5,275 nucleotides of DNA from Dehalococcoidia bacterium (lineage in GTDB: Bacteria; Chloroflexota; Dehalococcoidia; Dehalococcoidales; G020351185): the NCBI GenBank assembly GCA_030635945.1, contig DAOVXW010000054.1:1-5275 (forward strand). Reading direction: 5' to 3'. The position numbers and the translations under genes are program-made. Position 1 is the first letter of the stretch. Every line of letters starts with the position of its first letter. Under the pieces are notes generated by a model. It saw only the letters and a program-made list of their open reading frames with translations, made no database searches and was not told the origin of the DNA. Below, in pieces: positions 1 to 5,258 of this stretch.

Positions 1-1434
1 TATCTCCCATCGTCCATCCGATACAGAGCTTTTCTGCATACGCCGGTTGAGACGCTGACGGATGGTTTCTTCATCCGATCTGCATTCTAAAATATGGAAA
101 TCGGCATCCATTTCAGCAGCCAGGGCTTTTACCTTTTTCCTCTCTTCGGCTTTTATAAAAGAGGCGTCTATAATAACTGAGCCGCCTTCTGCGAGGATAC
201 TTTTTGCTTCGGCAAATAACGCATCATAAGTTTTTCTGGAGAAATCGGGGGAGTAGATGCCGCTATCGTATTCCTCGAAACGGTGCTCGGTTTGGGGTAT
301 ATCTGCCAGGCGCTTGCGGATGACATCCGATGATAGCACCACCAGACCCATTCTTCCGGCAAGTGCCTGCGAAACAGAGGTTTTACCGCTACCGACAAGA
401 CCGGTGGTGATAAACAGGTCGGGTTTGAGCTTTACATAAGAATAGGCTAAATCAAAGTAGCTGGCGGCTGTTTCGGTTGACTTTTCCCGTTCATCCAAGG
501 TGATATATGAATCATCCAGCTTGAAACTGGCTACCTTACCCCGCACATAGGCGCGATAGCACTTATAGAAATTGAGCAGTTTTTTCAACTCAATATCATG
601 GCTTTTTGCGATGTATTCCTTAACAAAGCGGTGGCTGAGGTCTGCCCGTTCGTGGTGGTCCAGGTCCATTGCCAGGAAGGCAACTTCGGAGGTAACATCG
701 CCGTATCTGAAGCGGTCGTTGAATTCGATGCAATCATAAACGCAGATGCCGTTTTCAAAACAGATGTGGGCTGTGTGCAGGTCGCCATGGCAGTCCCTTA
801 TTCGGTTATCTTTAATCCTTTTTCCAAAAAGATCGCTGTTTTCACTTATAAACCTGTGATTATATTCTTTGATTTGCTGATACTGGCGGCTGGATACAGT
901 TCTGCCGATGTATTTTTCCGTCTGGCTGAAATTCTCTTCGGTGTTGCGGCTGATAACATCAACCTTGCCGAAGATACTTATTTTCGTGTTTGTCTCAGCC
1001 TGTTTATGAAAAACTGCTATTCTATCAGCCAGTCGGCTTACCATTTCAGTTGATACGCTGTTGTTTTCAAGCAGTGAGTCCATCATGAGTTCCCGGGGGA
1101 GGCGGCGCATTTTTACCGCATATTCAATTACCTCGCCGGCACCGCCGATTGAAAAACTTTCCTGCTGGCGGTTTATGGTCAACACTCCCAGATAGGCGTC
1201 GGGGCAGAGTCTTTTATTTAGCTCTACCTCCCTGTAACAGTAATGCCGGCGGTTTTCCAGGGTGGTATAATCAAGATAGCCCAGATTTACAGGCTTTTTT
1301 ACTTTGTAGGCGTAATTATCGGTCAGAAAGACGAAAGACATCTGGGTCTGCTCTAGTTCGACAATATCAGTCGGTTCGGGATAGACTTCCGGCTTCAGTA
1401 ATGCCTGAACCATATCGGGCAGCTTGGATATCAA
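1..1434 (-). CDS. Fused aminoglycoside phosphotransferase-like / P-loop kinase protein (3' end outside window)
   Basis: The frame is open from an upstream TGA (1438-1440) to the window edge, giving 478 codons. The family is usually a little over 500 residues, so roughly 40 are missing. Residues 1-320 are an APH/protein-kinase-like domain (COG2187 type): YKVKKP at 43-48, the catalytic-loop motif HGDLH at 216-220, and DCIEFND at 234-240 where the metal-binding acidic residues are expected. Residues 340-478 are a COG0645-type P-loop kinase: Walker A GLVGSGKT at 345-352, VIIDASF at 420-426, and SDGRWE near the edge. Proteins of this architecture are annotated as bifunctional phosphotransferase/ATP-binding proteins. 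Their substrate is not known to me, and the name does not imply antibiotic resistance. TTG at 1434 is chosen as start because it has GAGGAG 11 bases upstream and gives the family-like N-terminus LPDMVQALLKPEVYP. The alternative ATG at 1413 has no Shine-Dalgarno sequence and would remove part of that conserved start. Confidence 0.9.
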   Translation of the reverse strand, partial: MISKLPDMVQALLKPEVYPEPTDIVELEQTQMSFVFLTDNYAYKVKKPVNLGYLDYTTLENRRHYCYREVELNKRLCPDAYLGVLTINRQQESFSIGGAGEVIEYAVKMRRLPRELMMDSLLENNSVSTEMVSRLADRIAVFHKQAETNTKISIFGKVDVISRNTEENFSQTEKYIGRTVSSRQYQQIKEYNHRFISENSDLFGKRIKDNRIRDCHGDLHTAHICFENGICVYDCIEFNDRFRYGDVTSEVAFLAMDLDHHERADLSHRFVKEYIAKSHDIELKKLLNFYKCYRAYVRGKVASFKLDDSYITLDEREKSTETAASYFDLAYSYVKLKPDLFITTGLVGSGKTSVSQALAGRMGLVVLSSDVIRKRLADIPQTEHRFEEYDSGIYSPDFSRKTYDALFAEAKSILAEGGSVIIDASFIKAEERKKVKALAAEMDADFHILECRSDEETIRQRLNRRMQKSSVSDGRWEI

Positions 1435-2096
1435 GACTCAGTGTGCTCCTCGTGGTAATTAACCATTGCCTGCGCACCGAAGGGGATGCTGTTTATGACT
1501 ACCCGGATGTCCTCTACGCCGTTTATCGCTTTTGAATCAACAATAGCCCTGGAGCTGGTCAGGGATTGCAGTGACTTTATGGGAAAAGAAACCTTACTCC
1601 ATTCGATACATTTATGACCGCAGGCTTCACAGGCTTTTGCCAGTAAAAGTACTGCCATATGTGTCATATGGTCATGGTGCTTCAGTTCATACCTGAACTG
1701 GTTATCCATATTTATGAAATCTTTAACCGACTCCTCCGAGTTATCATCAAAGAGGTTTAAAACAACCGACACCGAAGACAGATTGACTTCTGATGCCTCC
1801 TCATTCTCAGGTGTCTGGTTTTCAAGCCAGCGGAAGGCCTGTGACAGCATAAGCAGGGTGAATAATTTGGTTAAAGCCAGTGCTTTTGCCTCATCAATAT
1901 CACCGCAGATCCTTCTTATCTCCTGACACCCGGCGGTGACTGCATTTGCCATTGTTTTACCACCGGCTAGAAGAGATTTGTAAAATCTGCGGTTGTTATA
2001 ATCCGGGAAAATATTGTTAATGTTTTCACTGATCCTGACAAATATGGCGTTAAAAATGGGATTTATTTCAATTTCATCTGATTCTGAAGGTGACAT
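1431..2096 (-). CDS. Hypothetical protein, 221 aa, mostly helical, with Cys/His cluster
   Basis: I do not recognise this family. The ATG at 2096 follows AAGGA with an 11-base spacer and lies about 35 bases below a strong promoter. The protein appears soluble, with an acidic N-terminus and no signal peptide or clear membrane span. Residues 50-92 (Ala/Leu-rich) and 140-165 look helical. A histidine run HHDHMTH (140-146) is followed by CEACGHKC (156-163), a CxxCGHxC arrangement that could bind a metal; two more cysteines are at 57 and 64. The stop codon overlaps the TTG start of the kinase fusion, so the two are probably co-translated and may act together. Codon and base use resemble the metabolic neighbours, unlike the AT-rich gene at the right end. 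The gene is very likely real (promoter, ribosome binding site, coupling), but no function can be assigned. Confidence 0.8.
   Translation of the reverse strand: MSPSESDEIEINPIFNAIFVRISENINNIFPDYNNRRFYKSLLAGGKTMANAVTAGCQEIRRICGDIDEAKALALTKLFTLLMLSQAFRWLENQTPENEEASEVNLSSVSVVLNLFDDNSEESVKDFINMDNQFRYELKHHDHMTHMAVLLLAKACEACGHKCIEWSKVSFPIKSLQSLTSSRAIVDSKAINGVEDIRVVINSIPFGAQAMVNYHEEHTES
1446..1451 (-). promoter_or_regulatory. Shine-Dalgarno GAGGAG for the TTG-started kinase fusion
   Basis: GAGGAG sits inside the end of the 221-residue gene, 11 bases before TTG (1434-1432) and 32 bases before the nearest ATG (1413-1411). This spacing decides the TTG start. The TTG shares two bases with the TGA stop of the upstream gene (TTGA), the usual geometry for termination-reinitiation coupling. 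Confidence 0.65.
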
Positions 2097-2107
2097 AGCT
2101 GTTTATT

Positions 2108-2112
2108 TCCTT
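2108..2112 (-). promoter_or_regulatory. Shine-Dalgarno AAGGA for the 221-aa gene
   Basis: AAGGA lies 11 bases before the ATG at 2096, within AAAGGAAATAAACAGCT. The spacing is slightly long but acceptable, and no better start is nearby. Confidence 0.6.
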
Positions 2113-2138
2113 TAAAGATTATTTACAATAGTGCTGAT

Positions 2139-2167
2139 AGTATAACTGAAAGACATTATATTGACAA
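2139..2167 (-). promoter_or_regulatory. Sigma-70-type promoter for the 221-aa gene and kinase fusion
   Basis: On the minus strand, -35 TTGTCA (2167-2162) and -10 TATACT (2144-2139) each match the consensus at five of six positions and are separated by exactly 17 bases. Transcription would start near 2132, leaving a leader of about 36 bases before the ATG at 2096. The promoter fills the 74-base gap after the DUF6485 gene, the only gap of that size between genes in the window, which fits a new transcription unit starting here. A TATAAT inside the spacer has no good -35 partner. I saw no hairpin terminator for the upstream cluster in this gap, so read-through is possible. Confidence 0.75.
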
Positions 2168-2171
2168 CAGG

Positions 2172-2372
2172 CTATATACTGCGTGATACGTAATCGGAAA
2201 AGCGGACAAAAGAGCGGTCAAAAGTCCTTTCTATATCCTCAGGAAAGACGCAGGCGGGTAGTTCATTGAACTTCAGATGATAAGTGATGCACTCGCAGCA
2301 TTTGCCCTTTCTGGAGCAGGGTTCATAGGTGCAGTTGCAGGTGGACTTATTGGCGTTTATATTGCATTCCAT
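2172..2372 (-). CDS. Small cysteine-rich DUF6485 family protein
   Basis: This 66-residue protein has eight cysteines (3, 12, 14, 19, 25, 26, 28, 41), in the pattern [17 protein letters not shown] followed by ELPACVFP. I recognise the layout as the DUF6485 family: CxCxYxPCxRKGxCCEC, then a Tyr/His segment, LPAC and a C-terminal helix with an R-F/Y-D-R-S type motif (here ERTFDRSF, 48-55). Length matches the family. The clustered cysteines suggest zinc or an iron-sulfur cluster, but no biochemical function is known to me. The ATG at 2372 has an AAGGGAG Shine-Dalgarno (2378-2384) five bases upstream. The gene lies 12 bases after the MetE-like gene and probably shares its transcript. A link to zinc- or methyl-transfer chemistry is only suggested by this position. 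Confidence 0.85.
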   Translation of the reverse strand: MECNINANKSTCNCTYEPCSRKGKCCECITYHLKFNELPACVFPEDIERTFDRSFVRFSDYVSRSI

Positions 2373-2384
2373 AAAGACTCCCTT

Positions 2385-3410
2385 TTATCCGTAGCGCTTT
2401 CTTATTTCCTGAGATAGCCCGGCTAAAAGTTCCAGTGAACGGGCGGCTCCCTCTTCGGTGAGGAGAGACAGGCTGCAGCTGGGGGTAAGTAGCCCATGCT
2501 CAACCAACTGCCTGAAGGGTACTCCGTTTCTGGTGAAAGGCGCCATTGCTTCTTCCAGACGGTCTTTAAGGCTGAATACCGTTTCACCTTCAAGTTTATC
2601 TTCGGCGTTGGGTGCAATGCCCCAGGCGATAGCCCCGCCCCTGTCCAGGAATCGTTTTACTTCGCCGGGGAAAAGGGTAAGGCTTTCGGCATAGTTATAG
2701 GTATCGAAGCTGAGAATATCGGTGCTGGTGCCCAGAATTATGGGCCAGTCTGTATTGCCGCAACAGTGGATACCCTTGATGCCGCTGATACCGCACAGAA
2801 CCTCCTCCAGCAGGCTGATAACCCTCTCTCTGGGAAGGGAAAAGAAGGCGGAGCCATAGGAAGCCATTGACGGCTCATCAATAAAGATAATCGTATTCTT
2901 TGATATTTTACTAAGTTCTTTCTCCTGCCAGCCTGCCTTGAGGCGCAGCAGCTTGGCGGCGGCGTCGGAAAGTATATCATCATAAAGTATGGCTCGTTTG
3001 CTGTCATCGGTGACGCCGAGCCCCAAGCTGATGGGGCCTGTTATCTGCCCTTTGGTAGCCATCGGCTTAAAATTTGCCAGGGAAAGGAAAGTATGCAATC
3101 CGGCGGCATAATCGGCGCCGACCGGGTATTTATCGATATTATTTTCAATATAAGCATTGTACAGCTCTTCCAGCGGACTATCCAAGTCTATGGAGCGGTC
3201 CACATAAATGCTGTTATCTTTCTCAACGATGCCGGGAAATCCCTGGCTGAACTGCACCGACATATTCTCCCTGAAAGAGCGCCTGGGTAACTGAGGCCAG
3301 GCGGGTATATCCGTCAGGTAATGGTTGACCAGAGCGCATGCTTTATCCGGGTCGGTGTGGGGCATGCTGCCTATCATCGTCGGCAGGCAATTGAATCTGG
3401 TGTCCTTCAA
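2385..3410 (-). CDS. UROD/MetE-superfamily methyltransferase-like protein (methionine synthase C-terminal-type barrel)
   Basis: This 341-residue protein is about the length of the catalytic C-terminal barrel of cobalamin-independent methionine synthase and lacks the N-terminal MetE half. Supporting motifs are LPTMIGSMPHTD (9-20), WPQLPRRSFRENM (38-50), TGPISL (124-129), the acidic strand end IDEPS (177-181), the metal-site segment GIHCCGNTDW (213-222) and TPSCSL (309-314). H215, C217 and C312 sit where MetE-type enzymes carry His, Cys and Cys zinc ligands, so a thiol substrate is likely activated on zinc. The methyl donor cannot be read from sequence; folate-independent short MetE homologues that use methyl-corrinoid proteins are known, but I cannot place this protein in one of those groups. 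The start is TTG at 3410, with TGAGG seven bases upstream; this keeps the conserved N-terminus, unlike the internal Met12. It lies nine bases after the phosphorylase gene. Confidence 0.82.
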   Translation of the reverse strand: MKDTRFNCLPTMIGSMPHTDPDKACALVNHYLTDIPAWPQLPRRSFRENMSVQFSQGFPGIVEKDNSIYVDRSIDLDSPLEELYNAYIENNIDKYPVGADYAAGLHTFLSLANFKPMATKGQITGPISLGLGVTDDSKRAILYDDILSDAAAKLLRLKAGWQEKELSKISKNTIIFIDEPSMASYGSAFFSLPRERVISLLEEVLCGISGIKGIHCCGNTDWPIILGTSTDILSFDTYNYAESLTLFPGEVKRFLDRGGAIAWGIAPNAEDKLEGETVFSLKDRLEEAMAPFTRNGVPFRQLVEHGLLTPSCSLSLLTEEGAARSLELLAGLSQEIRKRYG

Positions 3411-3417
3411 TGTTGAA

Positions 3418-3422
3418 CCTCA
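3418..3422 (-). promoter_or_regulatory. Shine-Dalgarno TGAGG overlapping the upstream stop codon
   Basis: The TGA stop of the phosphorylase gene (3422-3420) is also the first part of TGAGG, seven bases before the TTG start of the MetE-like gene. A ribosome finishing the first gene stops on the binding site of the second, so the two proteins are probably translationally coupled. Confidence 0.6.
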
Positions 3423-4283
3423 GCTAATATATTTGCCTATGATTAATTCCAGCTTCTTTATGATATCCGGAGGCATGGCTTCCGGTGCGGTAACGATAGC
3501 TCCCTGAAGCGCGCTTGAGCATCCACAGCCTTCGACATCTGATATTTTAGGAATGGAAAGCTTTATTATCTGCTTGCAAAGTTCTTCCTGACGGCGCATC
3601 GTTTTCAGGATGACCTCCACCCCCACTTCCTCCTCTGTTTCATGCCAGACGTCATAATCGGTAGCGCAGGCAATTATAGCGTAGCAGATTTCGGCTTCAC
3701 GTGCCAGTTTGGCTTCCGGCAGCGCTGTCATGCCGATTATATCGCCCCCCAAGGTGCGGTGAAGGTGGGATTCGGCTTTGGTGGAAAAAGCGGGACCCTC
3801 CATCACCATATAGGTGCCATACGGGTGGGCGTCTGCCCCCGCCGCTAAAGCCGCCCCGTACAGAACCTGCCGAATCTGCGGGCAGAACGGCTCGGCGAAC
3901 TGGATATGGGCGACGATGCCACCGCCGAAAAAGGTATTCGTTCTGCCCTTGGTGAGGTCTATAAGCTGGTCGGGGATAACCAGGTTTCCCTGTTCTATAT
4001 TTTCCTTGAGGCTGCCGACAGAGTTTATGGCGATGATGCTTTCCACCCCCAGCGATTTGAGGGCGTATATGTTTGCCCGCGAAGGCACTTCGGTGGGTAT
4101 TATGGTATGACCCCGCCCGTGCCGCGGCAGGAAGGCAACCCCCACCCCGCCCAGCTTACCAGTGATGATGACATCGCTCGGCTTACCGAATGGGGTATCA
4201 ATCTTGACTTCCTCCACCTCCGCCAACCCCTCCACGTCATATAACCCCGTGCCGCCAATGACGCCTATCTTAAACTGCGGCAT
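3420..4283 (-). CDS. mtnP: S-methyl-5'-thioadenosine phosphorylase
   Basis: The enzyme splits 5'-methylthioadenosine with phosphate into adenine and 5-methylthioribose-1-phosphate, clearing the by-product of polyamine synthesis and other SAM-using reactions. The 287 residues match the usual family length. Visible motifs, in order, are GGTGLYD (10-16), the phosphate-site RHGRGH (54-59), NSVGSL (87-92), MEGPAFSTKAES (161-172), MTALPEAKLAREAEICY (185-201) and ATDYD (207-211). The aspartates of TDYD are the residues that select a 6-amino purine in this family. A CGC motif (C253, C255) near the C-terminus matches the CXC seen in thermophilic MTAP II enzymes such as that of Sulfolobus solfataricus. 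The ATG at 4283 is preceded by a near-perfect AAGGAGGT. No partner salvage genes (mtnA onward) are in the window, so whether the methylthio group is recycled to methionine cannot be seen. A related inosine-type phosphorylase is less likely given TDYD. Confidence 0.95.
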   Translation of the reverse strand: MPQFKIGVIGGTGLYDVEGLAEVEEVKIDTPFGKPSDVIITGKLGGVGVAFLPRHGRGHTIIPTEVPSRANIYALKSLGVESIIAINSVGSLKENIEQGNLVIPDQLIDLTKGRTNTFFGGGIVAHIQFAEPFCPQIRQVLYGAALAAGADAHPYGTYMVMEGPAFSTKAESHLHRTLGGDIIGMTALPEAKLAREAEICYAIIACATDYDVWHETEEEVGVEVILKTMRRQEELCKQIIKLSIPKISDVEGCGCSSALQGAIVTAPEAMPPDIIKKLELIIGKYIS

Positions 4284-4290
4284 GTGTGAG

Positions 4291-4298
4291 ACCTCCTT
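4291..4298 (-). promoter_or_regulatory. Near-consensus Shine-Dalgarno AAGGAGGT of mtnP
   Basis: AAGGAGGT is complementary to the 3' end of 16S rRNA over eight bases and sits seven bases before the ATG at 4283. It is the strongest binding site in the window, so mtnP should be well translated even from a read-through transcript. I saw no convincing -35/-10 pair in the 24-base gap or the AT-rich sequence just upstream. Confidence 0.75.
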
Positions 4299-4307
4299 GT
4301 TGTCTAA

Positions 4308-5159
4308 TTACCACGGTGGATTGCCTGAAGTTTTAATGTTTTCGATGATTAGTTTGTAGCTACCATCCAATAATTTGAGAACATCTGATTTCAATTTCTT
4401 GCAATAGTCTGTTGCATCAACATAGTTTGTGCTAATAAGGTTATTAGGTTCATCAGGTAACAAAACTTGAAACATTCGAGGGATTTGTATTGTCCTCTCA
4501 ATATTTGTATGCACTATGGCGTCGTGTATTAACCTATTTTTATACGAGCTGTCTCTATTAAAGTTCGCAGACATATTTTCAATAAACTTGCTTAATCTAC
4601 CATCTTTTTGTTTTAAAATCTGTAATTTATCTGGTTTTTTAGGGTTTACTAGCTTATTCCAGTCTAAACATCCTTTCTCCCAGTTACCTAACTTATATAA
4701 CATATTGATTTCATAAAACAACCTATCTAAAATACTTGATAAGTCTATAAAGAAATCATAAAGAGCATAATGTATTTTCTTATGGTAAATATAGAGTTTG
4801 TTCCCCGTGTCTGATCCTATCTTAATTTCATCGATAGGTGCCCCCTCGGTTTTTAAATTGCTTGATTGAGTGTGAAAAGTGCCGCCCCATCCGAAAGGCT
4901 GATTTTGGCTGAATTGACTTTGAGCAGTCTTATTTATTTCAGTATTTACCTTGTGTATTTCTATTTTTAACCTGTCGTGAGCTTTTGAGATAGACCTTAA
5001 TCTTAAAGTTAGTGAATTGGCTATGGGGGCAGATAGGATATCTTGTGACTTGCGTTTCTGGTCTTCTAGGCCACAAAACCAAGCCATTTTATCGCACAGT
5101 TCTTCTTGGTATGGAAATTTACCTGGATCATAATAATCATAATACCAAGGAGTGGTCAA
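4308..5159 (-). CDS. Hypothetical AT-rich gene, 283 aa, possible HEPN-like protein
   Basis: No confident family. The start is TTG at 5159: the only other codons before the upstream in-frame TAA (5181-5183) are not usable starts, and GAGAGGG lies five bases upstream. The N-terminus is aromatic (PWYYDYYDPGKFPY, 4-17). Residues 46-80 look helical and may be coiled. Residues 85-118 are Gly/Ser/Asn-rich and probably loop. Residues 120-160 form a hydrophobic helical stretch (YALYDFFIDLSSILDRLFYEIN, in part). YKNRLIHD (206-213) has the spacing of the HEPN RNxxxH motif with Lys in place of the first Arg, after a helix of suitable kind. This suggests, but does not prove, a HEPN-like fold, as in RNases of toxin and defence systems or their inactive relatives. 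Base composition is far more AT-rich than the neighbours (one 60-base line, 4681-4740, has 14 G/C), pointing to horizontal transfer. No signal peptide or membrane span is evident. Confidence 0.75.
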   Translation of the reverse strand: MTTPWYYDYYDPGKFPYQEELCDKMAWFCGLEDQKRKSQDILSAPIANSLTLRLRSISKAHDRLKIEIHKVNTEINKTAQSQFSQNQPFGWGGTFHTQSSNLKTEGAPIDEIKIGSDTGNKLYIYHKKIHYALYDFFIDLSSILDRLFYEINMLYKLGNWEKGCLDWNKLVNPKKPDKLQILKQKDGRLSKFIENMSANFNRDSSYKNRLIHDAIVHTNIERTIQIPRMFQVLLPDEPNNLISTNYVDATDYCKKLKSDVLKLLDGSYKLIIENIKTSGNPPW

Positions 5160-5160
5160 A

Positions 5161-5237
5161 TAATCCCTCTCAATCTCCCTTTACGAAAGGGAGAGGTATT
5201 TTTATTCCCCCTTTTACAAAGGGGATTAGGGGGGTTT
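5161..5237. repeat. Two diverged hairpin repeats in inverted orientation (MITE/REP-like)
   Basis: The first hairpin has a perfect nine-base stem TCTCCCTTT (5174-5182) and AAAGGGAGA (5186-5194) with loop ACG. The second has a seven-base stem CCCCTTT (5208-5214) and AAAGGGG (5218-5224) with loop TAC, and an outer GGGGGG tract at 5229-5234. Read on the plus strand, the first copy (CCCTCTCAAT, then CTCCCTTT, 3-base loop, AAAGGGAGA) aligns with the reverse complement of the second (CCCCCCTAAT, then CCCCTTT, 3-base loop, AAAGGGGGA). They are therefore related copies facing each other across GGTATTTTTATT, like terminal inverted repeats of a tiny element with no coding content. Mobility is inferred, not shown. 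Confidence 0.75.
5165..5171 (-). promoter_or_regulatory. Shine-Dalgarno GAGAGGG of the AT-rich gene, within the hairpin repeat
   Basis: GAGAGGG is five bases before the TTG at 5159. The same bases form the outer arm of the repeat copy at 5161-5196, so the repeat supplies this gene's ribosome binding site. GAGAGG here is also complementary to CCTCTC (5196-5191) on the far side of the hairpin. Confidence 0.55.
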
Positions 5238-5240
5238 CAT

Positions 5241-5251
5241 ATTATATTATA
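5241..5251 (-). promoter_or_regulatory. Possible -10 region (overlapping TATAAT) for the AT-rich gene
   Basis: Two overlapping TATAAT hexamers (5251-5246 and 5246-5241) lie about 80 bases above the TTG start at 5159. No good -35 is found 16-18 bases upstream within the window, and an AT-rich run produces such hexamers by chance, so this is tentative. A transcript from here would carry both hairpins in its leader. Confidence 0.3.
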
Positions 5252-5258
5252 ATTCCCC

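Noticed and set aside
168..788. Short minus-strand ORFs at 168-398 and 585-788 that could hint at a broken gene
   Set aside because: They are in other frames. The true frame is continuously open from 1434 to 1, with every domain motif in order, so there is no frameshift.
598..1053. Plus-strand ORF of 151 codons
   Set aside because: It lies antisense to the phosphotransferase domain whose frame carries HGDLH and other conserved motifs. The product shows no recognisable motif.
1..1434. Aminoglycoside resistance gene
   Set aside because: The APH-like fold with a fused P-loop kinase is a general family of unknown substrate. Nothing in the sequence points to antibiotics.
1149..1535. Plus-strand ORF of 128 codons spanning the junction of two minus-strand genes
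   Set aside because: It overlaps two well-supported genes and has no resemblance to a known family.
2458..2870. Plus-strand ORFs at 2458-2694 and 2496-2870
   Set aside because: They are shadows of the MetE-like gene, arising from its GC-rich codons.
3642..4244. Several plus-strand ORFs antisense to mtnP
   Set aside because: mtnP is unambiguous over this whole stretch. The antisense products are low-complexity Pro/Arg-rich or motif-free.
4311..4325. Short palindrome CCACGGTGG as an operator ahead of mtnP
   Set aside because: The four-base arms are too short to tell from chance, and no promoter is seen next to it.
5174..5205. Intrinsic terminator on the plus strand (hairpin followed by GGTATTTTTATT)
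   Set aside because: The T tract starts four bases after the stem with only five T in a row, and no plus-strand gene lies upstream. The hairpin is better explained as part of the repeat family, although weak terminator activity cannot be excluded.
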